Counted from the first letter of the stretch, positions 24,631-33,948 are shown. The stretch: DNA of 64,000 bases from Kluyvera sp046569695 (GCF_046569695.1 NZ_JBKHUI010000004.1:186001-250000), one strand, 5' to 3'. A program made the numbers and translations. Notes: a model not told the origin generated them from the sequence alone.

Positions 24631-24760
24631 GGTTTACTCCAGACATTGTGATGCGGTTATTGTAACCGGATATCGCAGAAATACACTCCCTTTTGTGCGG
24701 TGTGCTTTCCGCTTGCTAACATTTGGGTCAAAATACCCTTTTTATTGCCAGGATACTCTT

Positions 24761-25549
24761 ATGCAGGCTGAAATCCTTCTTACCCTCAAGCTCCAGCAGC
24801 GCCTGTTCGCCGATCCGCGCCGCATTTCACTCCTCAAACAAATAGCACAGACCGGCTCCATCAGCCAGGGAGCAAAAAATGCGGGCATCAGTTATAAGAG
24901 CGCATGGGATGCAATTAATGAAATGAACCAGCTTAGCGAGCAATCGCTGGTTGACCGGGCGACTGGCGGCAAAGGCGGCGGCGGCGCGGTGCTCACCCGC
25001 TACGGTCAGCGCCTGATTCAACTCTACGACCTGTTGGCGCAGATCCAGCAAAAAGCCTTTGATGTGCTGAGCGACGACGATGCGCTGCCGTTAGACAGCC
25101 TGCTCGCCGCCATTTCGCGCTTCTCCCTGCAAACCAGCGCCCGCAACCAGTGGTTTGGTACGGTGACCCAACGCGACCACCAGCAGGTGCAACAGCACGT
25201 GGATATTCTGCTGGCCGACGGCAGTACGCGCCTCAAAGTTGCCATCACAGCCCAGAGCGGCGAGCGTTTAGGGCTGGATGAAGGCAAAGAGGTGCTGGTA
25301 TTGCTGAAAGCGCCGTGGGTCAGCGTCACCCGCGATCCGCAGGTTGCCGCAGCGGCAGACAACCAGCTTGCGTGCCGTATCAGCCATATCCAACGTGGCG
25401 AAGAGCAGTGCGAAGTGCTGATGGCGCTGCCGGATGGGCAGACACTTTGTGCGACTCTGCCGCTGGCTGAGGCCGCAGGGCTGGAAGAAGGTGCTGACGT
25501 CACAGCATTCTTTAACGCCGATCGCATCATTCTTGCCACGTTGTGCTGA
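24761..25549 (+). CDS. modE: Molybdate-responsive regulator ModE
   Basis: A dimeric regulator of 262 aa (E. coli 262), starting at MQAEILLTLKLQQRLFADPR. The N-terminal winged helix includes GSISQGAKNAGISYKSAWDA and TGGKGGGGAVLTRYG. Two tandem MOP (TOBE-like) domains follow, with the molybdate-binding SARNQWFGTV, LKVAITAQSGERLGL and LPDGQTLCATLP. It represses modABC and activates moaA; candidate sites for both are in this window. It heads modEF, divergent from acrZ. Confidence 0.95.
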   Translation: MQAEILLTLKLQQRLFADPRRISLLKQIAQTGSISQGAKNAGISYKSAWDAINEMNQLSEQSLVDRATGGKGGGGAVLTRYGQRLIQLYDLLAQIQQKAFDVLSDDDALPLDSLLAAISRFSLQTSARNQWFGTVTQRDHQQVQQHVDILLADGSTRLKVAITAQSGERLGLDEGKEVLVLLKAPWVSVTRDPQVAAAADNQLACRISHIQRGEEQCEVLMALPDGQTLCATLPLAEAAGLEEGADVTAFFNADRIILATLC

Positions 25550-25616
25550 TGGCATTGACTTTGCGCTGAGGAAGACGTATCCCTGATGCATAATGCTGCA
25601 AAAAACGGGATACATC

Positions 25617-27095
25617 ATGTCATCATTGCAAATTTCGCAAGGCACGTTTCGTCTTAGCGACACAAAAACATTAAAAGTTGAGCATCTGACGCTGCATGCC
25701 GGGGAGAGCTGGGCTTTTGTCGGCAGCAACGGCAGCGGCAAATCGGCGCTGGCCCGCGCGCTGGCAGGCGAGCTGCCGCTGCTTTCTGGCAGCCGTGACG
25801 CTACCTTCACCCGCATTGCTCGCCTCTCCTTCGAGCAGTTGCAAAAGCTGGTCAGCGACGAGTGGCAGCGCAACAACACCGATATGCTGAGCGCTGACGA
25901 AGACGATACCGGGCGTACCACCGAGCAAATCATCCAGGATGAAGTGAAAGACGCGGCCTTGTGTGCTCGGCTTGCCGCGCAGTTTGGCATCAGTCATCTT
26001 CTGGATCGCCGCTTTAAATACCTCTCCACCGGTGAAACCCGTAAAACTCTGCTCTGTCAGGCGCTGATGGCGCAGCCGGATCTGTTGATCCTTGATGAGC
26101 CCTTTGACGGCCTGGACGTGGCCTCTCGCCGCCAGCTCGCGGAACATCTGGCAGAGTTGCATAAAGCGTGTTATACGCTGGTGCTGGTACTTAACCGTTT
26201 TGATGATATTCCTGAGTTTGTACCGTTTGCCGGAGTACTGGCCGACTGTACCCTGACGGAAACCGGTGAAAAAAAAGCGCTGCTTGCGCAAACGCTGATT
26301 GCGCAACTGGCACACAGCGAAAAACTCTCCGGCATGACCCTGCCAGAGCCAGATGCGCCGTCCGCGCGGTTGTCCATTGCCGACGATCTACCGCGCATCG
26401 TGCTGAACGACGGCGTGGTCTCCTATAACGATCGCGCGATCATCGACCATTTAAGCTGGACGGTCGCCCCAGACGAACACTGGCAAATTGTCGGCCCGAA
26501 TGGCGCGGGTAAATCAACGCTGCTGAGCCTGGTCACCGGCGATCATCCGCAGGGCTACAGCAACGATCTGACGCTGTTTGGTCGCCGTCGCGGCAGTGGT
26601 GAAACCATCTGGGATATTAAAAAACATATCGGCTACGTCAGCAGCAGCCTGCATCTGGATTACCGGGTGAGCACCACACTGCGCAACGTGATCCTCTCTG
26701 GCTACTTCGACTCCATCGGCATTTATCAGGCGGTTTCGGATAAACAGCGCAAGCTGGTCGATAAGTGGCTGCAAATCCTCGGCATGGACCCGCACACCGC
26801 CGACGCGCCGTTCCACAGCCTTTCCTGGGGGCAACAGCGGCTAGCGCTGATCGTGCGCGCGCTGGTGAAGCACCCGACGCTGCTGATTCTCGATGAACCG
26901 CTGCAAGGGCTGGACCCGCTTAACCGCCAGGTGGTTCGCCGCTTTGTGGACGTGCTGATTAGCGAAGGTAAAACGCAGTTACTGTTCGTATCGCACCATG
27001 CGGAAGACGCGCCGGAGTGCATCACCCATCGGCTTGAGTTTGTTGCTGACGGCGATAGTTATCGTTACGAAGTTGGACCCATCACTATTGCCTGA
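25617..27095 (+). CDS. modF: Duplicated ABC ATPase ModF (PhrA-like)
   Basis: A cytoplasmic protein with two ABC ATPase domains and no membrane segment. The start at 25617 (MSSLQISQGTFRLSD) gives 492 aa against 490 in E. coli. Walker A motifs are GSNGSGKS (36-43) and GPNGAGKS (about 293-300), with signatures LSTGETRK and LSWGQQRL and Walker B LLILDEPFDGLD and LLILDEPLQGLD. It is co-transcribed with modE. A role in molybdenum metabolism is assumed from context; its actual function is not settled. Confidence 0.94.
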   Translation: MSSLQISQGTFRLSDTKTLKVEHLTLHAGESWAFVGSNGSGKSALARALAGELPLLSGSRDATFTRIARLSFEQLQKLVSDEWQRNNTDMLSADEDDTGRTTEQIIQDEVKDAALCARLAAQFGISHLLDRRFKYLSTGETRKTLLCQALMAQPDLLILDEPFDGLDVASRRQLAEHLAELHKACYTLVLVLNRFDDIPEFVPFAGVLADCTLTETGEKKALLAQTLIAQLAHSEKLSGMTLPEPDAPSARLSIADDLPRIVLNDGVVSYNDRAIIDHLSWTVAPDEHWQIVGPNGAGKSTLLSLVTGDHPQGYSNDLTLFGRRRGSGETIWDIKKHIGYVSSSLHLDYRVSTTLRNVILSGYFDSIGIYQAVSDKQRKLVDKWLQILGMDPHTADAPFHSLSWGQQRLALIVRALVKHPTLLILDEPLQGLDPLNRQVVRRFVDVLISEGKTQLLFVSHHAEDAPECITHRLEFVADGDSYRYEVGPITIA

Positions 27096-27165
27096 TAGCG
27101 CTTCGCTTATCAGGCCTACTCTCGGAATGTAGCCCGGCCAGGCAAAGCGCCGCCGGGTTTACACA
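27094..27165. repeat. REP pair downstream of modF
   Basis: GCGCTTCGCTTATCAGGCCT and TAGCCCGGCCAGGCA with CGCCGCCGGG represent both REP types of this window in one unit. Confidence 0.75.
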
Positions 27166-27273
27166 ACATGCCCCCCATTATCACCTCACCTTTTTCAGAC
27201 TTTTTTCACCCCACTCCGCTAACCCCTTTGATTTATAATGCAATCTGCTCAGGTTATTGCACTAATTCAAGTA

Positions 27274-27289
27274 GTGTAAGCGATTCCAC
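27274..27289. promoter_or_regulatory. gal external operator (OE)
   Basis: GTGTAAGCGATTCCAC differs by one base (A to G) from the E. coli GalR/GalS operator OE as I remember it, and sits at the same distance upstream of the promoters. Confidence 0.88.
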
Positions 27290-27336
27290 TAATTTAGCCC
27301 ATGTCACACTTTTGGCTTCTCTGTTATGCTAAGGTT
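27290..27336 (+). promoter_or_regulatory. gal CRP site and overlapping promoters P2/P1
   Basis: The block after OE, with ATGTCACACTTTT, matches the gal CRP site. P2 keeps its -10 TATGCT (27325-27330). The overlapping P1 -10 reads TAAGGT (27330-27335) where E. coli has TATGGT. Confidence 0.8.
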
Positions 27337-27367
27337 ATTCCATGCCATAAGCTTAACGGAGCTAAAA

Positions 27368-28384
27368 ATGAAAGTATTGGTTACAGGTGGTAGCGGTTAC
27401 ATTGGAAGCCACACATGTGTGCAACTGCTGCAACAGGGCCACGATGTCGTCATCCTCGATAACCTGTGCAACAGCAAGCACAGCGTTGTACCGGTCATTG
27501 CCCGCCTGGGCGGCAAACAGCCGAGCTTCGTCGAAGGCGATATTCGTAACGAAGCGCTGATGGTTGAGATCCTCAAGGAACACGCCATTGAAGCGGTGAT
27601 TCACTTCGCGGGCCTGAAAGCCGTGGGCGAGTCCGTGCAAAAGCCGCTGGAGTACTATGACAACAACGTCAACGGTACCCTGCGTCTGGTTGCCGCCATG
27701 CGCACTGCCAACGTCAAAAACTTCATCTTCAGCTCCTCCGCAACCGTCTATGGCGATCAGCCGAAAATCCCTTACGTCGAAAGCTTCCCAACCGGTACAC
27801 CGCAAAGCCCGTATGGCAAGAGCAAACTGATGGTTGAACAGATCCTGACCGACCTGCAAAAAGCGCAGCCGGAGTGGAGCATTGCGCTGCTGCGCTATTT
27901 CAACCCAGTAGGCGCGCATCAGTCGGGCGATATGGGTGAAGACCCGCAGGGCATCCCGAACAACCTGATGCCGTATATTGCGCAGGTTGCCGTGGGCCGC
28001 CGCGAATCGCTGGCCATCTTCGGTAATGACTACCCAACGCCTGACGGTACCGGCGTGCGCGACTACATCCACGTGATGGATCTCGCTGACGGCCACGTTG
28101 CCGCGATGGAAAAACTGGCGAACAAAGCCGGCGTGCATATTTACAACCTGGGCGCAGGCGTCGGCAGCAGCGTGCTGGACGTGGTCAACGCGTTCAGCAA
28201 AGCCTGTGGCAAACCGATTAACTACCATTTTGCTCCACGTCGCGATGGCGATCTCCCCGCTTACTGGGCCGATGCAACCAAAGCCGACAAAGAGCTGAAC
28301 TGGCGCGTAACCCGTAACCTTGACGAAATGGCGCAGGACACCTGGAACTGGCAGTCCCGTCATCCTCAGGGATATCCAGACTAA
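27368..28384 (+). CDS. galE: UDP-glucose 4-epimerase GalE
   Basis: An NAD-dependent short-chain dehydrogenase that interconverts UDP-galactose and UDP-glucose. The start at 27368 gives 338 aa, as in E. coli. The Rossmann motif GGSGYIG is at 7-13, the catalytic Ser in SSSATVYG at about 124, and Tyr149 and Lys153 are in SPYGKSK. AACGGAG lies eight bases before the ATG. It is the first gene of galETKM. The internal operator OI lies within its first twelve codons. Confidence 0.97.
   Translation: MKVLVTGGSGYIGSHTCVQLLQQGHDVVILDNLCNSKHSVVPVIARLGGKQPSFVEGDIRNEALMVEILKEHAIEAVIHFAGLKAVGESVQKPLEYYDNNVNGTLRLVAAMRTANVKNFIFSSSATVYGDQPKIPYVESFPTGTPQSPYGKSKLMVEQILTDLQKAQPEWSIALLRYFNPVGAHQSGDMGEDPQGIPNNLMPYIAQVAVGRRESLAIFGNDYPTPDGTGVRDYIHVMDLADGHVAAMEKLANKAGVHIYNLGAGVGSSVLDVVNAFSKACGKPINYHFAPRRDGDLPAYWADATKADKELNWRVTRNLDEMAQDTWNWQSRHPQGYPD
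27387..27402. promoter_or_regulatory. gal internal operator (OI) within galE
   Basis: GTGGTAGCGGTTACAT equals the E. coli OI sequence I remember. It lies 113 bp from OE, the spacing needed for the GalR/HU DNA loop. Confidence 0.9.
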
Positions 28385-28394
28385 GGATTTTGTC

Positions 28395-29441
28395 ATGACG
28401 CAATTTAACCCCGTCGACCATCCACACCGCCGTTTTAATCCGTTAACCGGCCAGTGGATCCTTGTATCACCGCATCGTGCAAAGCGCCCATGGCAAGGGG
28501 CGCAAGAGACACCAGCAAAACAGACGCTGCCCGCGCACGATCCGGATTGTTTTTTATGCCCGGGTAATACTCGGGTGACGGGCGATAAAAACCCCGACTA
28601 CACCAGCACATATGTTTTTACCAATGACTTTGCCGCGCTGATGACCGACACGCCGGACGCGCCGGAAAGCGACGATCCTCTGATGCGCTGTCAAAGCGCG
28701 CGCGGTACCAGCCGGGTGATTTGCTTCTCGCCTGATCACAGCAAAACGCTGCCGGAACTGAGCGTCGATGCACTGAAAGCCGTGGTGAAAACCTGGCAAG
28801 AGCAAACCGCTGAGCTCGGCCAGCAGTATCCGTGGGTACAGGTGTTCGAAAACAAAGGCGCGGCGATGGGCTGCTCCAACCCGCACCCGCACGGACAGGT
28901 CTGGGCTAACAGCTTCCTGCCGAACGAAATCGAGCGTGAAGACCGCCTGATGCGCGAGTACTACGCCGAGCAGAAATCGCCAATGCTGGTCGACTACGTT
29001 AACCGTGAGCTGGCTGATGGCAGCCGTACCGTAGTAGAAACCGAGCACTGGCTGGCGGTGGTACCGTACTGGGCGGCGTGGCCGTTCGAAACGCTGCTGC
29101 TACCAAAAGCGCACGTGCTGCGGATTACCGATTTAACCAAGGCCCAGCGCGACGATTTAGCGCTGGCGCTGAAAAAACTGACCAGCCGTTACGACAACCT
29201 GTTCCAGTGCTCCTTCCCCTACTCTATGGGCTGGCACGGCGCACCGTTTAACGGCGAAGAAAACGCACACTGGCAGCTGCATGCTCATTTCTATCCGCCG
29301 CTGCTGCGCTCCGCTACCGTGCGCAAATTTATGGTTGGTTATGAAATGCTGGCAGAAACCCAGCGCGACCTGACGGCAGAACAAGCGGCTGAGCGCCTGC
29401 GTGCGGTCAGCGACATCCACTTTCGCGAGTCCGGAGAATAA
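28395..29441 (+). CDS. galT: Galactose-1-phosphate uridylyltransferase GalT
   Basis: Transfers UMP from UDP-glucose to galactose-1-phosphate. The start at 28395 (MTQFNPVDHPHRR) gives 348 aa, as in E. coli. Zinc ligands include Cys52 and Cys55 in CFLCPGN. The catalytic loop SNPHPHGQVW carries nucleophilic His166 and zinc-linked His164, and the second HIT-like segment is WQLHAHFYPP. It lies ten bases after galE, with AAGGA as Shine-Dalgarno. Confidence 0.97.
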   Translation: MTQFNPVDHPHRRFNPLTGQWILVSPHRAKRPWQGAQETPAKQTLPAHDPDCFLCPGNTRVTGDKNPDYTSTYVFTNDFAALMTDTPDAPESDDPLMRCQSARGTSRVICFSPDHSKTLPELSVDALKAVVKTWQEQTAELGQQYPWVQVFENKGAAMGCSNPHPHGQVWANSFLPNEIEREDRLMREYYAEQKSPMLVDYVNRELADGSRTVVETEHWLAVVPYWAAWPFETLLLPKAHVLRITDLTKAQRDDLALALKKLTSRYDNLFQCSFPYSMGWHGAPFNGEENAHWQLHAHFYPPLLRSATVRKFMVGYEMLAETQRDLTAEQAAERLRAVSDIHFRESGE

Positions 29442-29443
29442 CA

Positions 29444-30592
29444 ATGAGTCTGAAAGATAAAACCCAAACCCTGTTCGCTGATAAATTCGGCTACCCTGCT
29501 ACCCACGTCATTCAGGCTCCGGGCCGCGTTAACCTGATTGGTGAACACACCGACTACAACGACGGTTTCGTTCTGCCATGCGCCATTGATTACCAGACGG
29601 TGATCAGCTGCTCGCCGCGTGATGACCGCCTGGTTCGGGTGATTGCAGCCGACTACAATAACCAAAGCGACGAGTTCTCTCTCGATGCGCCGATTGTGAG
29701 TCACGATACCCAGCAGTGGTCCAACTATGTGCGCGGCGTGGTGAAGCATCTGCAAAAACGCAATAACGCCTTTGGCGGCGCAGACCTTGTTATCAGCGGC
29801 AACGTGCCGCAGGGTGCGGGCCTGAGCTCATCGGCATCTCTGGAAGTCGCGGTCGGTACCGTCTTCCAGCAGCTGTATCATCTGCCGCTGGATGGCGCAC
29901 AGATTGCGCTGAACGGTCAGGAAGCGGAAAACCAGTTTGTCGGCTGTAACTGCGGCATTATGGACCAGCTGATCTCCGCGCTCGGCAAGAAAGATCACGC
30001 GCTGCTGATCGACTGTCGTTCGCTTGGCACCAAAGCCGTCTCCATGCCGGAAGGCGTCGCGGTGGTGATCATCAACAGCAACTTTAAACGCACTCTGGTC
30101 GGCAGCGAGTACAACACCCGCCGCGAGCAGTGTGAAACCGGTGCGCGCTTCTTCCAGCGCCCGGCGCTGCGTGACGTGACCATCAATGAATTCAACGCCG
30201 TGGCCCACGAACTGGACCCAATTGTCGCGAAGCGCGTACGTCACGTGCTGACCGAGAACGCGCGTACCGTTGAAGCCGCGGCGGCGCTGGAAAAAGGCGA
30301 TCTGCTGCGCATGGGCCAGTTGATGGCAGAATCCCACGCTTCCATGCGTGATGATTTCGAAATCACCGTGCCGCAAATTGATACGCTGGTTGAGATCGTG
30401 AAAGCGACCATCGGCGACCAGGGCGGCGTGCGCATGACCGGTGGCGGCTTCGGCGGTTGCATCGTGGCGCTGATCCCAGAAGCACTGGTACCTGCGGTGA
30501 AACAGGCCGTGGCCGAGCAGTACGAAGCCAAAACTGGCATTAAAGAGACGTTCTACGTCTGCAAACCGTCACAAGGAGCAGGACAGTGCTAA
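29444..30592 (+). CDS. galK: Galactokinase GalK
   Basis: A GHMP-superfamily kinase making galactose-1-phosphate from galactose and ATP. Its 382 aa equal E. coli GalK. The galactokinase signature GRVNLIGEHTDYNDGF is at about 27-42, the ATP-binding PQGAGLSSSASLEVAV at about 122-137, the catalytic Asp in CGIMDQ at about 174, and GGGFGGC near the C-terminus. It starts two bases after galT, and its 3' end overlaps galM by seven bases. Confidence 0.97.
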   Translation: MSLKDKTQTLFADKFGYPATHVIQAPGRVNLIGEHTDYNDGFVLPCAIDYQTVISCSPRDDRLVRVIAADYNNQSDEFSLDAPIVSHDTQQWSNYVRGVVKHLQKRNNAFGGADLVISGNVPQGAGLSSSASLEVAVGTVFQQLYHLPLDGAQIALNGQEAENQFVGCNCGIMDQLISALGKKDHALLIDCRSLGTKAVSMPEGVAVVIINSNFKRTLVGSEYNTRREQCETGARFFQRPALRDVTINEFNAVAHELDPIVAKRVRHVLTENARTVEAAAALEKGDLLRMGQLMAESHASMRDDFEITVPQIDTLVEIVKATIGDQGGVRMTGGGFGGCIVALIPEALVPAVKQAVAEQYEAKTGIKETFYVCKPSQGAGQC

Positions 30593-31626
30593 GAGAAACG
30601 CCTGCGCTGGCCGCAGATGGCCAGCCGTATCGACTGATTACGTTACGCAACGCCAATGGCGTGGTGGTGACGTTAATGGACTGGGGCGCGACGCTGTTAT
30701 CTGCGCGCATCCCAATGAAAGACGGCAGCGTGCGTGAAGCGCTGCTGGGCTGCGCTTCACCGGAGCAGTACACCGAGCAGGCGGCGTTCCTCGGCGCATC
30801 GATTGGCCGTTACGCCAACCGCATCGCCAACAGCCGCTATACGCTCGATGGGCAGACGGTTGAACTCGCGCCAAGCCAGGGCAAACACCAACTGCACGGC
30901 GGGCCAGAAGGCTTCGACAAACGTCGCTGGGCGATTGCCACGCAGAACCCAACAGAGGCCGTTTTCACCCTCACTTCGCCTGATGGCGACCAGGGATACC
31001 CGGGCGAGCTTCAGGCGACGGCTATCTATCGCCTGACCGAAGATAACCGCATCGCCATTGAGTATCGCGCAACCGTCGATAAAGCCTGTCCGGTGAATCT
31101 GACGAACCACGTCTATTTCAACCTCGACGGCGATCAGACAGATGTGCGCAACCACAAGCTCCAACTGCTGGCAGATACATATCTGCCGGTTGATGAGAGC
31201 GGGATCCCACACGATGGGCTGAAAGACGTTGCCAACACCAGCTTTGATTTCCGTGAACCGAAAAGCGTGGCGCAGGATTTCCTGAGCGACGATGACCAGA
31301 AAAAGGTGAAAGGCTACGACCACGCGTTCTTGCTGCAGGCAAAAGGCGATGCGACTCAGCCAGTCGGCTATGTCTGGTCACAGGATGAAAAACTGCGGAT
31401 GACGGTCTACACCTCCGCACCGGCCATTCAGTTCTACTCCGGTAATTATCTGGACGGTACGCTGTCCCGCAGCCCGCAGCCTTACGCCGCCTGGCAAGGC
31501 CTGGCACTGGAAAGCGAGTTCCTGCCGGATAGCCCGAATCATCCAGAGTGGCCGCAGCCGGACTGCGTGCTGCGCCCAGGCGAAGAGTACGTCAGCCTGA
31601 CGGAATATCAGTTTACCGCCCTCTAA
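30586..31626 (+). CDS. galM: Galactose mutarotase GalM
   Basis: Aldose 1-epimerase that converts beta-D-galactose to the alpha anomer used by GalK. It has 346 aa as in E. coli and starts at GTG (30586) after AGGAGCAGGACA, overlapping galK. The substrate-binding RYANRIANSRY, NLTNHVYFNLDG with the catalytic His, and the catalytic Glu in LALESEFLPDSPNHP are intact. It is the last gene of galETKM. Confidence 0.95.
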   Translation: MLRETPALAADGQPYRLITLRNANGVVVTLMDWGATLLSARIPMKDGSVREALLGCASPEQYTEQAAFLGASIGRYANRIANSRYTLDGQTVELAPSQGKHQLHGGPEGFDKRRWAIATQNPTEAVFTLTSPDGDQGYPGELQATAIYRLTEDNRIAIEYRATVDKACPVNLTNHVYFNLDGDQTDVRNHKLQLLADTYLPVDESGIPHDGLKDVANTSFDFREPKSVAQDFLSDDDQKKVKGYDHAFLLQAKGDATQPVGYVWSQDEKLRMTVYTSAPAIQFYSGNYLDGTLSRSPQPYAAWQGLALESEFLPDSPNHPEWPQPDCVLRPGEEYVSLTEYQFTAL

Positions 31627-31639
31627 TCACGTGACTTAC

Positions 31640-31715
31640 ACGTAGCCCGGACGAGATGCGATAGCACCGACTCCGGGTTTTCCCCGGCGTCACTTCGCGC
31701 AACCGGGCGACTCCC
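31640..31715. repeat. REP-like element downstream of galM
   Basis: CGTAGCCCGGACGAGATGCG and CGACTCCGGGTTTTCCCCGG belong to the second, TAGCCCGG-type repeat family. Part of it may act as the galM transcript end. The rest of the 286-bp galM-gpmA gap holds the gpmA control region. Confidence 0.65.
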
Positions 31716-31868
31716 TTTCTCTACCTCGTCGAAGTTTTAGCCATATCGCTGAAAATTACGTCACGCAAAGACAAAATCATAACGCCTGGTTCACATGCAC
31801 CTTACACTGGGACACTATTTTCGCTATGGTTATGCATAAGCGTTGCCGTCGAGCCTATCGCGGCAATA

Positions 31869-31887
31869 TAATGAGAATTGTTATCAT
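31869..31887 (+). promoter_or_regulatory. Fur box upstream of gpmA
   Basis: TAATGAGAATTGTTATCAT resembles the 19-bp Fur consensus of interleaved GATAAT hexamers. It ends 25 bp before the gpmA ATG; E. coli gpmA is known to be Fur-repressed. Confidence 0.78.
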
Positions 31888-31912
31888 TCAATAAAGCTTG
31901 AGGAGTGAGAGT

Positions 31913-32665
31913 ATGGCTGTAACTAAGCTGGTACTGGTTCGTCACGGTGAAAGTCAGTGGAACAACGAAAACCGCTTCACCGGTTGGTACGACGTTGATC
32001 TGTCTGAGAAAGGCGTTAGCGAAGCAAAAGCGGCAGGTAAACTGCTGAAGGCTGAAGGCTTCAGCTTTGATTTTGCTTATACCTCCGTGCTGAAACGTGC
32101 CATCCACACTCTGTGGAACGTGCTGGATGAACTGGATCAGGCCTGGCTGCCGGTTGAGAAATCCTGGAAGCTGAACGAGCGTCACTACGGTGCGCTGCAG
32201 GGTCTGAACAAAGCGGAAACCGCTGAAAAATACGGTGACGAGCAGGTTAAACAGTGGCGTCGCGGCTTCGCGGTAACCCCACCAGAGCTGACCAAAGATG
32301 ACGAGCGCTATCCGGGCCACGACCCGCGCTACGCGAAGCTGACCGATAAAGAGCTGCCAACCACCGAAAGCCTGGCGCTGACCATCGAACGCGTTGTCCC
32401 ATACTGGAATGAAACCATTCTGCCACGCCTGAAAAGCGGTGAGCGCGTGATCATCGCGGCTCACGGTAACTCTCTGCGTGCGCTGGTGAAATACCTGGAC
32501 AACATGGGCGAAGACGAGATCCTCGAACTGAACATCCCAACCGGCGTACCGCTGGTTTATGAGTTCGACGAGAACTTCAAGCCAATCAAACATTACTACC
32601 TGGGTAACGCTGACGAAATCGCTGCAAAAGCGGCGGCGGTAGCAAACCAGGGTAAAGCGAAATAA
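31913..32665 (+). CDS. gpmA: 2,3-bisphosphoglycerate-dependent phosphoglycerate mutase GpmA
   Basis: A glycolytic enzyme interconverting 3- and 2-phosphoglycerate. The start at 31913 (MAVTKLVLVRHGESQWN) gives 250 aa, the E. coli length, with GAGGAGTGAGA as Shine-Dalgarno. The phospho-histidine is His11 in the LVRHGES motif, with ERHYGALQGLNK in the middle and the second His in IIAAHGNSLRAL at about 184. It is convergent with aroG over a bidirectional terminator. The Fur box implies repression under iron sufficiency. Confidence 0.97.
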   Translation: MAVTKLVLVRHGESQWNNENRFTGWYDVDLSEKGVSEAKAAGKLLKAEGFSFDFAYTSVLKRAIHTLWNVLDELDQAWLPVEKSWKLNERHYGALQGLNKAETAEKYGDEQVKQWRRGFAVTPPELTKDDERYPGHDPRYAKLTDKELPTTESLALTIERVVPYWNETILPRLKSGERVIIAAHGNSLRALVKYLDNMGEDEILELNIPTGVPLVYEFDENFKPIKHYYLGNADEIAAKAAAVANQGKAK

Positions 32666-32680
32666 TTTCGCTGACCGGTA

Positions 32681-32713
32681 AAAAAAAAGCGTGGAATATT
32701 CCACGCTTTTTTT
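32681..32713. terminator. Bidirectional terminator between gpmA and aroG
   Basis: AAAGCGTGGAATATTCCACG continuing into CTTTTTTT is a perfect palindrome flanked by A and T runs, ending gpmA and probably aroG. Confidence 0.9.
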
Positions 32714-32717
32714 ATTT

Positions 32718-32802
32718 CTGCTGCATTCCCGGCGGCGCTTCGCTTGGCCGGGCTACTTTCTAAACGTAGCCCGAGCGAGATGCGTAGCACCGACCCCGGG
32801 GA
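32718..32802. repeat. REP-like pair downstream of aroG
   Basis: CCCGGCGGCGCTTCGCTTGG with GGGCTAC, and an inverted GTAGCCCGAGCGAGATGCG, form a BIME-like pair of the TAGCCCGG repeat type. Confidence 0.75.
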
Positions 32803-32807
32803 ACAAA

Positions 32808-33860
32808 TTAACCGCGGCGTGCCTTAACCGCGTTCGCTAACTGGCGCAGGACAGTATCGGTATCTTCCCAGTTAATGCAGGCATCGGTGATGCTCTTGCC
32901 ATACACCAGCGGTTCGCCGCTGTCCGGGTTCTGATTACCTTCCACCAGGTGGCTTTCAATCATCACGCCCATAATGGCTTTCTCGCCGTTGGCAATCTGG
33001 TTGCAAACATCAGTGCCAACTTCCATCTGCTTTTTGAACTGCTTGCTGGAGTTAGCGTGGCTGAAATCAATCATGATTTGCGCCGGCAGACCTGCTTTCG
33101 CCAGACCCTCTTTCACCGCGGCCACGTGGGAGGCGCTATAGTTTGGCTCTTTACCGCCGCGCAGGATGATATGGCAATCGCCGTTACCGCTGGTGTTCAC
33201 AATCGCTGAGTGGCCCCATTTGGTCACGGACAGGAAACAGTGCGGCGCACCGGCAGCATTGATGGCATCAATGGCCACTTTAATGGTGCCATCGGTACCG
33301 TTTTTGAAACCAACCGGGCAAGACAGACCAGACGCCAGCTCGCGGTGAACCTGAGATTCGGTGGTACGCGCACCGATCGCGCCCCAGCTCATGAGATCTG
33401 CCAGGTACTGCGGGGTGATCATATCCAGGAACTCGCCCGCCGCTGGCAGGCCGCTGTCGTTAATATCGAGCAGCAGCTTACGTGCGATACGCAGGCCGTC
33501 GTTAATCTGGAAGCTGTTATCCATATGCGGATCGTTAATCAGCCCTTTCCAGCCAACGGTGGTCCGCGGCTTTTCAAAATAGACGCGCATGACGATTTCC
33601 AGCTCGCCCTGCAGTTCCTCACGAATTTTCAGCAGGCGCTGTGCATACTCTTTGGCAGCAGCCGGATCGTGAATCGAGCAAGGACCAATCACGACCAGTA
33701 GACGATCGTCATCCCCTTTCAGGATCTGATGGATCGCCTTACGGGCATGAGACACCGTATTGGCGGCATTTTCAGTGGCTGGGAATTTTTCAAGGAGTGC
33801 TACAGGAGGTAATAACTCGTTGATCTCTTTAATGCGTAAATCGTCGTTCTGATAATTCAT
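32808..33860 (-). CDS. aroG: Phe-sensitive 3-deoxy-7-phosphoheptulonate synthase AroG
   Basis: Condenses phosphoenolpyruvate and erythrose-4-phosphate into DAHP, the entry step of aromatic amino acid synthesis. The start at 33860 (MNYQNDDLRIKEINELLPP) gives 350 aa, the E. coli AroG length. The metal and PEP-binding segments GPCSIHD (about 59-65), KPRTTVGWKG, GARTTESQVHRE and MIDFSHANSSK are present. The close match to AroG rather than AroF or AroH, and the TyrR box, support the Phe-sensitive isozyme. Confidence 0.96.
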   Translation of the reverse strand: MNYQNDDLRIKEINELLPPVALLEKFPATENAANTVSHARKAIHQILKGDDDRLLVVIGPCSIHDPAAAKEYAQRLLKIREELQGELEIVMRVYFEKPRTTVGWKGLINDPHMDNSFQINDGLRIARKLLLDINDSGLPAAGEFLDMITPQYLADLMSWGAIGARTTESQVHRELASGLSCPVGFKNGTDGTIKVAIDAINAAGAPHCFLSVTKWGHSAIVNTSGNGDCHIILRGGKEPNYSASHVAAVKEGLAKAGLPAQIMIDFSHANSSKQFKKQMEVGTDVCNQIANGEKAIMGVMIESHLVEGNQNPDSGEPLVYGKSITDACINWEDTDTVLRQLANAVKARRG

Positions 33861-33930
33861 GACTGTTCCAGTGTTGCCATACTTATACAATTGAGTGCAA
33901 TCCCTTCAATCTATATCGTCAGCCAAAAAG

Positions 33931-33948
33931 TGTAAACTGGCTTTTACA
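33931..33948. promoter_or_regulatory. TyrR box upstream of aroG
   Basis: TGTAAA-CTGGCT-TTTACA is a perfect TyrR palindrome, about 70 bp upstream of aroG. The remaining aroG-zitB gap (33949-34193) is AT-rich and I see no gene in it. Confidence 0.9.

Noticed and set aside
27362..28396. A 344-codon open frame on the minus strand opposite galE
   Set aside because: It spans galE exactly in the antisense phase typical of shadow frames, with a His/Val-rich composition and no recognisable domain.
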